A DNA stretch of 64,000 bases, taken from the NCBI GenBank assembly GCA_905182985.1, contig CAJJDN010000053.1, positions 3,761 through 67,760 of the forward strand, given 5' to 3'. The stretch's first letter is position 1. Each line of letters starts with the position of its first letter. Origin of the DNA: Paramecium sonneborni (lineage: Eukaryota > Ciliophora > Oligohymenophorea > Peniculida > Parameciidae). The position numbers were made by a program, and so were the translations under genes. Positions 10,743-22,253 of this stretch are shown here, in pieces. The notes beneath the pieces are model-generated. The model made no database searches and was not told the DNA's origin. It was given only the letters and a program-made list of their open reading frames with translations.

Positions 10743-12678
10743 TCATCCTTAATGAATTAAGTCTACGTCTATTAATTATATTAATCTTGATAATTTAAAG
10801 TTTGTTGGCTCTTTAAACATATATTCTATTGTGTTACTGGTTCTAAACTTTTTTTTATAAGATAAATTACTGTTTTTGGCAGGACTCTCCAAAAAATTGT
10901 CTAATGAAACATCATCATCAGATTCTTCGCTTGTAAAAGTTCCTGATCGATTTGTATTTTCATCTTCATAATTATAAATCATCTTTTCTTTTTCTATACA
11001 ATATTTTGGAAATTGAATCCCTAAAAATTAGTATTTATCGCTTAGATTTTCATTTGTGATCTTTCTTTATCTAATACCTTATTCAGAAGTAGACATAACT
11101 GTGTAAATATTTGTTAAAATTGTGCTACTAGTTAAGGCTATTTTAGGTCGAAAGTTTTCTTCCATTTCTTATAAATTTGATTTAGTATAATTAGTTTTTT
11201 GCATCAATTTATATAATTTATTTTAATAGTAAACTCTAACATATAGATTTGGCTTAATTGATTATAAATATAATTTACTTTACTAAAGTCATATTTTAGA
11301 TCAGCATTATTTCCTGCCTCTTCTGAAAATATACTCGGAACTGATAATAGAGAAAATCTTTTTGCCATTAAATTTCTTGAAGATTGATTGTAATCAAGTT
11401 TCCTACTTGATTATAAATTGTTTGAAGGAATAAAGGATAATGGCACTATTTATCTAGATGATTATGGTGGTAAAAGAGGGGTTATTTCTTCAGTAGTATC
11501 TTTTTATTAATTCAAATATTAAGGTCTATTAAATTATAAAACTAGTTTTTCAACATTTTCATATGTTATAATAATATTAAATTTAGTTTTTTCAAAAACT
11601 TTTATTTAATCTAATTCCTTCCCCTTTTCTTTAGAATTTTACTATTTAGAATTGTAATTTAATTTATCTAATTTTTTATCAGAAGTGACAAACAAAAAGT
11701 TATTCTATGTCTATGAATTAATGCTATTAATAGATTTTCTCGAAGATTTAGGTAATAATGAAAATTATTCTTAATGCATAAGACTTCTTGAAGATGTAGA
11801 ATGAATTAGATTTATTTTTCTTTAAAATGCTTTTGTAGAAACATTAAATTATTCTATATTAATAAGTCCAAATCCCTTCTTAAGATGAATGTTGTCTTTT
11901 ATAAATTTTTATTTTTTTGTAACATTTTGTTTAATTTTCATAAGAAACTTTGATGCAAGAATTTAATTTCCAGGTTCAAATCTTTTTTGAAGTTCAAATC
12001 CTTCTTCTTCATGTAAAACATTGAATTCATGGGATATAATCACATTAAATAAGGACTAAATATATAAAATGATACTTTCCTTGGTGGGGAATGAAATGAA
12101 CTTTGTACAGCTTTCTTAAATCTGGATCTTATAGAAAGTTTGCTATTTGATAACTAATCATCTTAATTTTATGATAATTAAGAGACTTATAATAAATTAT
12201 TTGATTTATTTAAGAGTAATTGTTATTGTTTTCTTTACTTGGTTATACTTTTAAATTCTTCTCCTTATTCTTCTATTGTAATGGTTGGTTCAGTCATTAT
12301 ATTAATATCTGGAATTCTAGTACTTTCAATTTTAGGTTCAGGCGACAATTTAGGTAAAATTGGAAGGCGAATTTCATTTTTTTTTTTTTGAATGTATAAA
12401 TAAGGTGTAGATGTATGTTCAGAAACAAACTTAATTCTATCAGTAGTTTTTTTTGGAAGCTTTTAATTGTCATTTTTAGTAAAAAATTAAGATTTAGGAG
12501 ATAATTAATCTGTCTTCAGGAATTTTGATTGTGGAATAAAATTCATCTTGGGAGACATAGATTTATTTGATTTAATGGATTGGTTATTAGATAGGAAACT
12601 AGTTAGTCTGCTTCTTTATTCTTTTGGACTTAAAATACTAGTATAAGATGTTAATGAAAATGGGTTTGCATAATTCAT
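10743..12678 (-). CDS. Hypothetical low-complexity protein, about 629 aa
   Basis: 629 aa with introns of 20 nt and 26 nt (the latter ending in AAG). The protein is Ser/Asn/Lys/Gln-rich, with SP-rich motifs (SLTSYTSILSPKE, LPILPKLSPEPK) and an acidic patch near the C-terminus (TFTSEESDDDVSLD). No domain or membrane segment is evident. It could be a cytoskeletal or scaffolding phosphoprotein, but that is only a guess from composition. Its start lies 18 bp from that of the divergent gene at 12697. Confidence 0.7.
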
Positions 12679-12696
12679 TTATAATATTATATTTAT
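12679..12696. promoter_or_regulatory. 18-bp divergent intergenic region
   Basis: Only 18 bp (AT only) separate the ATG of the minus-strand gene (10743-12678) and the ATG of the plus-strand gene (12697-14386). Both 5' UTRs and any shared promoter must be within or overlap the coding sequences, unless one true start lies further in. Confidence 0.6.
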
Positions 12697-14386
12697 ATGC
12701 AACTATAAAAATCTAAAATCAAGCCCCCATTTTAACTTGATGGTATTGCTGCTGCTAAATAAGGTAAAGTGCTTAATTATAAACCTGAGAAGGATGTTCA
12801 TCTTGAATAATACTTTTATAATTTAAATATGCATCAAATGATGAGAAGATTAAAATAGGATAGATTAATTTAACGTAATCTACCTCATTCATTATCCAAA
12901 TCCTTTAATTAGAACTCTGTAATTATTTGAATTGCATTTTGAGTAGAATCCTTCCAAAGATAATCTTAAATCTCGATTATTAAAATCAACATCACCTTTA
13001 GATAAATCGTTTGTTAATGCCCCAAATAATACATAAATATCTGAAATATCTAGATCACTTTCAAAAGAACATTTAGTAACATTTCTTGATTCCCTTATTA
13101 CTACTGTTCAGAATGTTTAACAGTTAGTTATTACATACTTTCCTAAAGAATTAATTGATCAACCTATTAGTTAATAACAAAATGAATTAGAAAAAATTAA
13201 TCAAGCTACAAAACTCTTAACAAAATAATTAAGAGCAAACTCTATAACTCATAAAAGATAAGTAGAAAATATTAAGACATAAAAAAACTTTACTAAATTA
13301 TCATAAATTTAAAAAGTTGAAATATCTACTGATAGAGGAAGAGAATAATCTGTAAAATATAGTAAAACTCCAAAGAACAATACGGTAATCATAAATTAAA
13401 GAACCTCAGAAAAAAATACTTAAAGAAATCAAGTTGAATATGAAAATAATGATTTTGAACCTTATTAACCTTAACATGATATAATAGCAAAATCATAATT
13501 TCAGAATCTTGATCTGCATCATTATAATATAAATTAGTAATTCAAATCTTAATAATAAAATAAAATAATTTAAAGAGTTAAATTGCCAACTCTTAAGTAG
13601 TAATAATAATAACCTCAAAATAAATATTAAAAAGAAATTTAATAAGTACTTAAAAAACCTATATAAAAAGGAAATGAAAAAATAAATAATTAACAATCTC
13701 CTATTCATTTATAATCAAGAAGTGTTGGAATCAAAGATTCACTTTCATAAAGAAACTAGTAGAATAGCACAAAATTTGATTTTAAACAGAGATCAAGATT
13801 ATAAAATAATTCTTAGGGCAATAGAAAGTAGGATAATATTCCCATATAAATTAAAATTATTGATGTTGATGTATAAAATGAAAAAAAAGAATAAGATGAA
13901 TCAAATATTATGAAAGTTTCTGTAGAAACAGTTTAGAATGTTAATTAAAATTTAAACAATTAGTCTGGAATATCTTAAATATAATTAGAGTAAGAACATA
14001 ACAAAAACGAATTGGATAAAAAAACAATTTAAGAGACTGCTATCTTTTAAACTAAAAAATAGGATTAATATAAAGAAACATTTGAAAAGCTTGATGAGAA
14101 GAATGAATTCATATTAGAAAGTCAAAAAAGTTCAAAAGAGAAGTAAGATGATAACAAATAAAATCATGAAAATTAATAGAAATTATTATAAACTAAGTAA
14201 TCTATCAAATTGTTAGAAAATGATAGTCAAAATAATTTCATAAAAGTCATTGAAAAAAAAAGTGGAAATGATATTATTATCAATCCATTAGAAATTATTT
14301 AGGATCAAAAAAATGATTAATAAGCTAATTCTTTATTTGTAACTCTAGAACCCTCCGAACAAAAATATGATTAAGAACCTTAATGA
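12697..14386 (+). CDS. Hypothetical Gln/Asn/Lys-rich protein, about 553 aa
   Basis: 553 aa with one 28-nt intron (GTAATT...GAGTAG) after about 66 codons. The N-terminus (FYNLNMHQMMRRLKQD) and the helical segment around FLDSLITTVQNVQQ look folded; the rest is a long run rich in Gln, Asn, Lys and Glu and is probably disordered or coiled. No known domain is seen. Many codons are TAA/TAG, so in the standard code this gene would be invisible. The 3' end from 13867 is repeated at 15020-15539 because of the assembly overlap. Confidence 0.75.
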
Positions 14387-15018
14387 AGGATTTGAGTAAG
14401 ATTCATGATTTATAAGTTTTGTTAATTAATTGTTTATCATACTCACTATCAACTTATTTTTGTGTTTAAATGAAATTCTTTATAATTTTGGTAATAATTT
14501 ATATAAGTATCGTAATTTTCATAAAATATTAATAAAAAGCTCTCTTAATTATAATTTAAAGGACATATGTTCTAATTTTAAAAGATGACAAGTTTGGTTA
14601 TGATGAGAGCCTTCTATTTCTGAGAGATATATGATACTAATGGAATATATACAGAGAGAAGTTATTGCGAGATTATCATAAAAATGCTTGAATATTAGTG
14701 GTAAATAAGAACAAATAATTTTAAGTGTTTTTAATTAACAAAAATTTATTTTAAATTTTATTAAAATTATTTTTTGTGTCATTTTTCGCTCTTATTCTTA
14801 TTATAATTTAATTATAAATTATTAAAATTTATTATAAAATAAAAATAAAATTAATTTGAATTATTTATTAAAATACTACACAAAATTGAATTAATTATAA
14901 AATCATTATTAGCTAATGTATTATTCTGTTAAACTTTAGGCAAGATTTAATCCATTAACAATTGTAATTGGTAAGAAATTATTTATATCTGGCTGTTAAT
15001 GTAATTTTGGTGGTTCAG
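13867..15018. repeat. Left copy of 1152-bp tandem duplication
   Basis: Matches 15020-16171 at a constant offset of 1153, with a single N at 15019 between copies. It carries the 3' part of the Gln-rich gene, a small ORF and 116 bp of the 3' end of the F-box gene. Interpreted as unmerged overlapping contig ends. Confidence 0.9.
14387..14902. other. Gap with a small possible membrane-protein ORF (14470-14634, plus)
   Basis: An ATG at 14470 opens a 54-codon frame with a strongly hydrophobic start (MKFFIILVIIYISIVIF) followed by KDDKFGYDESLLFLRDI and TGA. Immediately after, another frame continues plausibly (IYDTNGIYTERSY), so either the ORF is a decayed longer gene with a 2-nt loss in a GA run, or an unrecognised intron joins them. 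Without homologues I cannot decide. The remainder of the gap is AT-rich with nothing evident. The same ORF recurs at 15623-15787 in the duplicated copy. Confidence 0.35.
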
Positions 15019-15019
15019 N

Positions 15020-15539
15020 TGATGTATAAAATGAAAAAAAAGAATAAGATGAATCAAATATTATGAAAGTTTCTGTAGAAACAGTTTAGAATGTTAATTA
15101 AAATTTAAACAATTAGTCTGGAATATCTTAAATATAATTAGAGTAAGAACATAACAAAAACGAATTGGATAAAAAAACAATTTAAGAGACTGCTATCTTT
15201 TAAACTAAAAAATAGGATTAATATAAAGAAACATTTGAAAAGCTTGATGAGAAGAATGAATTCATATTAGAAAGTCAAAAAAGTTCAAAAGAGAAGTAAG
15301 ATGATAACAAATAAAATCATGAAAATTAATAGAAATTATTATAAACTAAGTAATCTATCAAATTGTTAGAAAATGATAGTCAAAATAATTTCATAAAAGT
15401 CATTGAAAAAAAAAGTGGAAATGATATTATTATCAATCCATTAGAAATTATTTAGGATCAAAAAAATGATTAATAAGCTAATTCTTTATTTGTAACTCTA
15501 GAACCCTCCGAACAAAAATATGATTAAGAACCTTAATGA
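15020..15539 (+). pseudogene. 3' fragment of the Gln-rich gene (probable assembly artefact)
   Basis: Repeats codons of 13867-14386 and has no start. It keeps the same frame and TGA. It is best seen as the same locus represented twice. Confidence 0.8.
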
Positions 15540-16171
15540 AGGATTTGAGTAAGATTCATGATTTATAAGTTTTGTTAATTAATTGTTTATCATACTCACT
15601 ATCAACTTATTTTTGTGTTTAAATGAAATTCTTTATAATTTTGGTAATAATTTATATAAGTATCGTAATTTTCATAAAATATTAATAAAAAGCTCTCTTA
15701 ATTATAATTTAAAGGACATATGTTCTAATTTTAAAAGATGACAAGTTTGGTTATGATGAGAGCCTTCTATTTCTGAGAGATATATGATACTAATGGAATA
15801 TATACAGAGAGAAGTTATTGCGAGATTATCATAAAAATGCTTGAATATTAGTGGTAAATAAGAACAAATAATTTTAAGTGTTTTTAATTAACAAAAATTT
15901 ATTTTAAATTTTATTAAAATTATTTTTTGTGTCATTTTTCGCTCTTATTCTTATTATAATTTAATTATAAATTATTAAAATTTATTATAAAATAAAAATA
16001 AAATTAATTTGAATTATTTATTAAAATACTACACAAAATTGAATTAATTATAAAATCATTATTAGCTAATGTATTATTCTGTTAAACTTTAGGCAAGATT
16101 TAATCCATTAACAATTGTAATTGGTAAGAAATTATTTATATCTGGCTGTTAATGTAATTTTGGTGGTTCAG
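15020..16171. repeat. Right copy of 1152-bp tandem duplication
   Basis: Partner of 13867-15018. It holds a start-less copy of the 3' end of the Gln-rich gene (15020-15539), the same small ORF, and the true in-context 3' end of the F-box gene, which continues into unique sequence to the right. Confidence 0.9.
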
Positions 16172-18055
16172 ACTTTGTCTTCTTTAACAATAATGAATTC
16201 TTTTTAGAATTACAAGCTGATTTTTATTTAATAATTTGTTTAAATGTTTCAATATCAATGAGTTCTTCGTAGGAAATTAGATGATCCTCATAAGTTTCAG
16301 ATTATGTTCTATATAATATCATAGCATCTCTAATTTAGACACTTTCAGTTGAAACTACATCTAAATCAGCTAATTTAGAGATTTCTTCATAAAGCTCTGT
16401 ATGATAATCTTTGATATAAGATGATAGTTTATCATAAATGTTTTTTTGATAATTAATTGTTAATCTAATTGTTTATTAGAGCAAAGGCTCACAGTTGATA
16501 ATTTATTTGATTTTATAGAAAACTTTATTGATATTGAGTAGTTGAAACGAATAATCAGTTTGCTAAGTAATGAATTAATTATCATCATTGTATTTTTTGA
16601 TTCTTCTTTAGAATTCAGAACTTTATTTAATTTGTTCAATATGAGTTTAAATTTTAGCATATTTTTCTTCTAATAGAAAAGGAATTAATTTATTTTCTAA
16701 GATATGTTTTTAAAATACGTATCCTAGTACGGAGATGTCTTTGGAAAAATTGATATTGTATTCTTCATAAAGATTGGATGTTTATTCTATTACAATGATG
16801 AATAAATTTTCTAAGTCCTTAATGTAATTAAATTTAGAATGACCTGCCATTCTGACATTAGATTAGGTTGTTGATAAATCGATTAATGATTTGATATAAT
16901 CTTTTAATAGATATTATTGATATTTAAGGGAAGGATCAATTCTAACTTCAAATAATTATTATAAGAAAATAGATCTCAAAGCATGTTTAGATTTTGAATA
17001 AATAAATTGATTCCACATTTTCATCATGATCCATTAGATTGTAAAGGGTGGGAAATGATAAGAAGGAATTTATTCTTTAAGAGTAATGTCAAAAAGATGT
17101 AAATAAGGAGTAACATGTTAATCTATTTATTGCATCCATATCAAATACATTTAGAAATTATAGAGATAAAAATCTAATTATCCAATAGAATCATTAGTGG
17201 CTGATGCACATTCAAGTGTTAGAGCAACAATTTACAAAAGTGATTTAATAGTAGAACATATTAAAATAATAATGTTAAATAATTATGGTAATCTAAAAAT
17301 AAAATAAAATAGTAATACTTTAAATCAACTTAAAATTCTCTTAAAGTTCTGATTTCTAATAACTTGTTAATCATTAATGAATTAGAGTTTTATGACTTTT
17401 TAAAAAAAGTTCTAGTTTAATTCAGTATTTGTATTTCAGTAATAGATTGATATTGTTAAGAACTCTATAATTTTTGCATGATTTGTTTCTAGAAATCAGA
17501 ATTTAAGCCTTCTTTAGTGATTTCATCCATTAATAAAGGTGGATAAATGATATGTTATTGATAAGCTTGTTAGAGTGATTCATTGAGATTGGATTGCAGA
17601 TTCTTCATTTGTTTTCTAATATAGATCATAAACACATAATAATACTTATTTTGTATAAAAACTTCTAAAACTTAAGGCCAATATGCATGTTTAGTTTGAA
17701 TAGCATTTTTAACAATTGCTCTTTTATCCTCATACAACTTGTACAATAGAGTGCCACATTAAATGGAGTATGGAAGTGAAGTGTAAAATCGTTCATAAAC
17801 AAATTTACTAGTGCAATATAGATTAGTAAGATCATTAATAGTGAGAAATTTACAAATTCCATCAACTACTGGATTTGGTAGTCGATTGAAATATGTTTCT
17901 ATTCCTCCAAAAATGGAAGAAGAACTCATACTTCCATCAGTAGTAAATCTAAGCATACCTGATTCATTAGTTGGTGCAGTGGATACAGATCTACCATAAC
18001 TTACCATACTCAAATTGCTATCTCTTTACTTGGCTTATTATTATTTATTTCCCAT
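16056..18055 (-). CDS. F-box protein with long helical C-terminal region
   Basis: 657 aa with one 26-nt intron. After a Ser/Thr-rich N-terminus that starts MGN, an F-box is clear: LPNPVVDGICKFLTINDLTN followed by LYCTSKFVYERFY. F-box proteins bind Skp1 in SCF ubiquitin ligases and recruit substrates through the rest of the chain. The remaining 550 residues are predicted helical, with YLHLFDITLKEQIPSYHF and WNQFIYSKSKHALRSIF, and match no repeat type I know. An exocyst-Sec10-like fold, as in fungal F-box protein Rcy1, is one possibility but unproven. The start at 18055 extends an in-frame ATG upstream of a weaker one. The last 116 bp also appear at 14903-15018 through the assembly overlap. Confidence 0.8.
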
Positions 18056-18084
18056 TATTCTATATTTATTAATTTAAACTAATT
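18056..18084. promoter_or_regulatory. 29-bp divergent intergenic region
   Basis: The start codons of the F-box gene (minus) and the RsmI-like gene (plus) are separated by 29 bp of AT-rich sequence, so both promoters must share this space or extend into coding sequence. Confidence 0.55.
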
Positions 18085-19605
18085 ATGATCAGATTTGTCA
18101 CTCGTTTTGTAAGATAATTCTCATCACAAATTGTAATCTCTTATTATCAACTTAGGATGGTATTATTGATATTGGATTACCTTCACTTTCTAAAGGAGTC
18201 TTAACTATTTGTCCTACTCCTATTGGAAATTTATAAGATTGGACTCCAAGATAAGACAAAGCACTTTTTGAAGCTGATGTTATTGCTTGTGAAGATACTC
18301 GAATTACAGGATTTCTTATTAAAATGATAAAGAATAAAAAATTGACTAATGAATAATTATCTATACCAGATAATCCTAAAGATTATGATTTAGATGATGA
18401 TGATTTCTCACTTTAAGATGTTATATTTGATTCAACCAAATAATTATAATTGTATTTATATAATATCTACCAATTTTAGAAAATTACCAGAATTAAATTA
18501 ATAAGAAATTACTGCTGCAGATATTAGTTTTTATAAATAGAAAAAAATAGAAGAAATGAAAGAACGTGTATCTTAAGAAGTTAAAAAATAAAAAGAATAT
18601 TTACATTAAAAAGATCCATTAAATTTTATGGGAAAATAAGAATATGAAGAAGAAATGAATCCAACTGAATTTGAAGTATATGGATTAACTGCTCCATTTA
18701 TGGTTTATCTAAGAAATAAAATAGCTGTTGCAAAAAAAAGAAAAGGAAGAGGTGTTTTAATTAGTTGTCATAAATTTAATGAAGATAAAAGAATTGATAG
18801 ACTTATTGCAATGCTGAAAATGGGTTTAAATATAACATTAGTTTGTGATGCAGGAACACCAGCTATTTCAGATCCTGGTTATTAATTAGTTAATAAATGT
18901 ATTGAAAGAAATGTCAAAATTTAAGTAATACCAGGACCAAGTGCTATTTCTGTTGCTTTAAGTACTTGTGGATTTCCTACTGATAATTTCTCATTTCTTG
19001 GATTTCTCTCTAAAGAATAACATGATAGAGATTAAAATTTAAGATTTTATTTAAAATCTCCTTGTACTTTAGTATTATTTGAGTCTCCCTCTAGAGTTCA
19101 TTAAACATTATTAACTATTGAAAAGATCTATGGAGAAACTTAATAAATCTGGTTAGGATTTGAATTAACAAAGAAATTCGAAAAAAAAATAAGAGGAAAA
19201 TGTAGAGAAGTTTATGAAATGTTAACTGATCCAAAAATCATTCGACCTTCCCATTTAAAAGGTGAAGTCACTATTATCATTGCTCCTTATACTACTACTT
19301 ATAATGATGAATTAAAAGCTTAATAATACTATTCTAGAAATTAATCTAATGAATTCTACTAAGAAGAGGAAGAAAGCATTTAAAATTAAATTAAGAATGT
19401 TGAAATCTTATAAGTAGCTTAAGCATTTGGAGAAAAATTTAAAGGTTCTGATAGAGAATTTAATGAAGTATTACAAAAAGCATTAAGAATTTCAAAAACA
19501 AAGGCTACAAAATTAATAGTTGAAGTTAGACATATGTAAAGAATTGAATAGAATATAAAAAAATTAAAAGATGTTATAGGAGAAGGAGAAGATTATTTTA
19601 AATGA
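18085..19605 (+). CDS. RsmI-like SAM-dependent methyltransferase, probably organellar
   Basis: 489 aa with introns of 23 and 28 nt. It belongs to the tetrapyrrole-methylase superfamily. The bacterial member RsmI 2'-O-methylates C1402 of 16S rRNA in the decoding centre. Signature stretches are intact: LTICPTPIGNLQDWT, ACEDTRITG, LVCDAGTPAISDPGYQLV and VIPGPSAISVALS, then the C-terminal region with FESPSRVHQTL. The N-terminus (MIRFVTRFVRQFSSQ) is Arg-rich without acidic residues, as in mitochondrial targeting signals, so mitochondrial small-subunit rRNA is the likely target. A roughly 120-residue polar insertion sits between ACEDTR and the next conserved block, making it longer than the bacterial enzyme (about 290 aa). 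Confidence 0.88.
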
Positions 19606-19658
19606 TATACTTATTTTTTTATTAATTGTATATTAGAGTTTTATTATTTAAATTGTAA

Positions 19659-20731
19659 TCAAAATAATCCTTCTGGTTCACTATGATGTAATTTTTCTTA
19701 TATTTTCTTAAGTCTCTTTTACATTGCATCTGTATCATTCAAAACAAATTAAGTAACTTATAACGAAGAACTTTGTTAAGTTTATTATTATTATTGTTAT
19801 TCATCATGTTATTTCTTATCTGATTGATAATTTTCATGTTCCTCATCTAATTCCATTATAACACCACCTAATTTAGGAGGTTCTGGTGGTTTTTTATTGA
19901 TATTAACAACAACTAATTAATTAGTTAAAGGAGGACTATGATTTGTTTTTTCATTCTTTTTCTATTTATCATTCATATGATTTAATAATCTACTGTATGA
20001 CATTTTTTGAGATTATTTTTAATTATGAAATACTGCATATACTTCCTAAGTATCTCCTACTTTTTCTGAATTTTCATTTTTAGGACTTTCTGATCGTCTT
20101 ATTTTTTATAATTTAATCCTAGGTAAACTTTTTTTATTTTTAATTTAGGATGATTAAGGTTAAGATTAAGATTCTTAATTCTATTCTTCATCTGATGTTT
20201 CTTCTATTTATGGTTTTCCTTTCATTTTTTCAAATTATTCTGCTTACCAGTTTAATAATCTCTTTTTGAATTCTTCATCTTAAGGATCTTTTATTTTTTT
20301 GACAGCTTTTAATTATTTATTTGGAAATTAACTATGAATTTAGTATGGTTATTAAGATAATTGAAATATAGGATCCTCTAAAATGTTATATAATTTATAC
20401 CTTTATTAGAAATCTACTTCATAGATTTCTTCTTTGGTAAAGCAAATCTTTTCGAAATAACTGCTAATTCTCCATCTTTGATTCCTACAACTTTAACAGT
20501 ATAAGTTTTCTTTAATTTTTACTCACATTCTTACATGATCAATTAAACAGGTTTGTCTTAAAACTCTTAAACATTCAATCCCACCTATTATAATGAAGAT
20601 AATAGAGTTTATTTTGAATGAGCTACTTTAGCTTAATGAAAATATGTTTAATATGGAGGATAAAGTAATTTAGCTAGATGTTCTGCTTGTCCATCTTCAA
20701 CTTGAGTAACTATTTTACTTTTAATGGACAT
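19659..20731 (-). CDS. Hypothetical charged protein, about 349 aa
   Basis: 349 aa with one 23-nt intron. The first 120 residues look folded (AKLLYPPYQTYFHQAKVAH, TYTVKVVGIKDGELAVISKR). The rest is charged and Gln/Ser-rich, with KSLPRIKLQKIRRSESPK, a Pro-rich KKPPEPPKLGG and a helical C-terminus. I recognise no family. It reads in the same direction as the next gene upstream (20773-21191), 41 bp apart. Confidence 0.65.
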
Positions 20732-20772
20732 TCTTATTTTATTATATATATTATATATATATATTATTATCC

Positions 20773-21191
20773 TCATGGATTCACAACATTTAATTTAAAA
20801 ACAATCTTTTACTTTATCAATCCAGTATGATTATCATGAGCATCAACAGTGAGTGTAATCTAATGTTCTTAACAATTGCTTGGAACTAAAATTCTAATTC
20901 TTAAGAAATCAAGTCCTTTATATAGATTATTATTAATACCTTTTGGAGGAATCTTAACAATCTTTTCATTGGCTGTACAATATTAAGATTATTCACATTC
21001 AAACTTAATTTCAATTTCTTCGTCATCATAATTATGATATTTAACTTTCTTTTTAGTCAACACACCTTTCTAAACATCAAAGATTGGATATTCCTAAATA
21101 TAAAAATGAAATATACTTTCACTTAAATTGAGCCCAACATAGAAGATACTTCTTCTATTGGAAGACAATCGAATTATTCTGTAGCAATCAT
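20773..21191 (-). CDS. Small beta-rich hypothetical protein (Ig/MSP-like?)
   Basis: 131 aa with one 23-nt intron. After a short N-terminal segment it shows alternating hydrophobic and polar residues typical of beta strands: KKVKYHNYDDEEIEIKFEC, KIVKIPPKGINNN, FLRIRILVPS and HQITLTVDAHD. The pattern (a strand, a Pro-Pro-Lys-Gly turn, then paired strands) recalls an ASH/MSP-type immunoglobulin fold of the kind found in ciliary proteins, for example the C-terminus of NPHP4. This is inference from pattern only. Confidence 0.55.
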
Positions 21192-21226
21192 ATAATTTAT
21201 AAATTAAATAAATATATAAAAAAATT

Positions 21227-21299
21227 TGGAGTGTGAGGGCTTCGATCTCTCCGCCTCTTGAATGCGAATCAAGCGCTCTACCAAATGAGCTAACACCCC
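21227..21299 (-). tRNA. tRNA-Ala (anticodon CGC)
   Basis: A 73-nt cloverleaf without intron. The acceptor stem is GGGGTGT paired with ACACTCC (one G-U), discriminator A. The D-arm is GCTC/GAGC, the anticodon stem CTTGA/TCAAG with loop TTCGCAT, giving anticodon CGC. The T-arm GAGAG/CCCTC has one A-C mismatch and an atypical loop ATCGAAG instead of TTCGAAT. The A-box region fits. It lies 35 bp upstream of the small gene at 20773-21191. The T-arm defects leave open that it is a tRNA pseudogene. Confidence 0.85.
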
Positions 21300-21434
21300 A
21301 CTTAAATAGTTTCTCATCATTCAATCCTATATACTAGTTCTCTAATTAATTAATTTAAAATTTATAGCTCTCTAAAAATTGGTCCTTATGAATTTCACCA
21401 GTTTTAAATAAATCTATTCTTATTATTATAAATT

Positions 21435-22167
21435 ATGAATGATCTCAATATCGAAAATTTATTTACCTATGACAATGTACATATAATTACTATATCCAAA
21501 GTATGATTAATTAGTCTAACTTTTTAACTAAAATGGATTTTGCCAATTCTATTCCTCTATTTACTTACACTCTTTAGACATCACAATTTACAAAGGAGAA
21601 CCAATCAAATATTTAAACAAAAAAAATCAAAATTAATTTGGAATTGTCAAAGATATAATGTGTTTGTAACTTAAAAACTAATTTCAATTACCATTGCTTA
21701 AAATTTAAGTTCTCTTAACTACATAATATGTTTCCTAATTTGTAACTACTAAAATTGCAGATTGGTTAGAATCTAGAGAACTCTTTTTATGTGAAGATAT
21801 AGAATGGATTTGTTGGAGTGGTATAATATTATTTTATTAATTTCTAGATGTTTAAGGAAAAATCATTTTCGTTAATCATGATGAAATACCAACTTCTGCT
21901 AATTAAATGGTTTATTTTATGAGAGCATCATTTAATAGACATACTAAATAATTTAATCCATCTTATGAATAATGGTAAAGAACTTATTGCATCTGTGGAA
22001 ATCCTGATAACCATGAAAAAAGATATGTATAATGCGATATCTGTGATACATGGTATCATATGGAATGTGAAGGATTAAGTTAACAATTATGTGATAGACT
22101 TGCTAAAAATAAAAGATTAACTTATTTTTGCAATTCATGTAAAAAACTAAAAAAAAGAAAAAAATGA
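21435..22167 (+). CDS. BAH domain - PHD finger chromatin reader
   Basis: 226 aa with introns of 25 nt (ending AAG) and 27 nt. Residues about 20-150 form a BAH domain: FYSSIYLHSLDITIYKGEPI, then FGIVKDI, VLLTTQYVSQF, ELFLCEDIEWICWSG and VNHDEIPTSANQ. A PHD finger follows with ordered zinc ligands CIC...CDICDTWYHMECEGL...FCNSC, ending in a basic tail (KKLKKRKK). The same two-domain order is found in plant EBS/SHL readers of methylated histone H3. It probably binds modified H3 tails in the nucleus. Confidence 0.88.
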
Positions 22168-22253
22168 TATTTTTTTAAATTATTACGATTTTTTAAGTAA
22201 TTTTTTTCATTTCAATTTAAATTATGAACTAAACATTTTTTGAAAACTGAGTT

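Noticed and set aside
14580..14680. Box C/D snoRNA, from ATGATGA followed 13 nt later by CTGA
   Set aside because: No terminal stem and no second D box are present, and the segment also reads as protein in frame; short C and D matches are common by chance.
17759..18013. TTG start for the F-box protein at 18013
   Set aside because: An in-frame ATG lies at 18055 with no stop between, so a non-ATG start is unnecessary.
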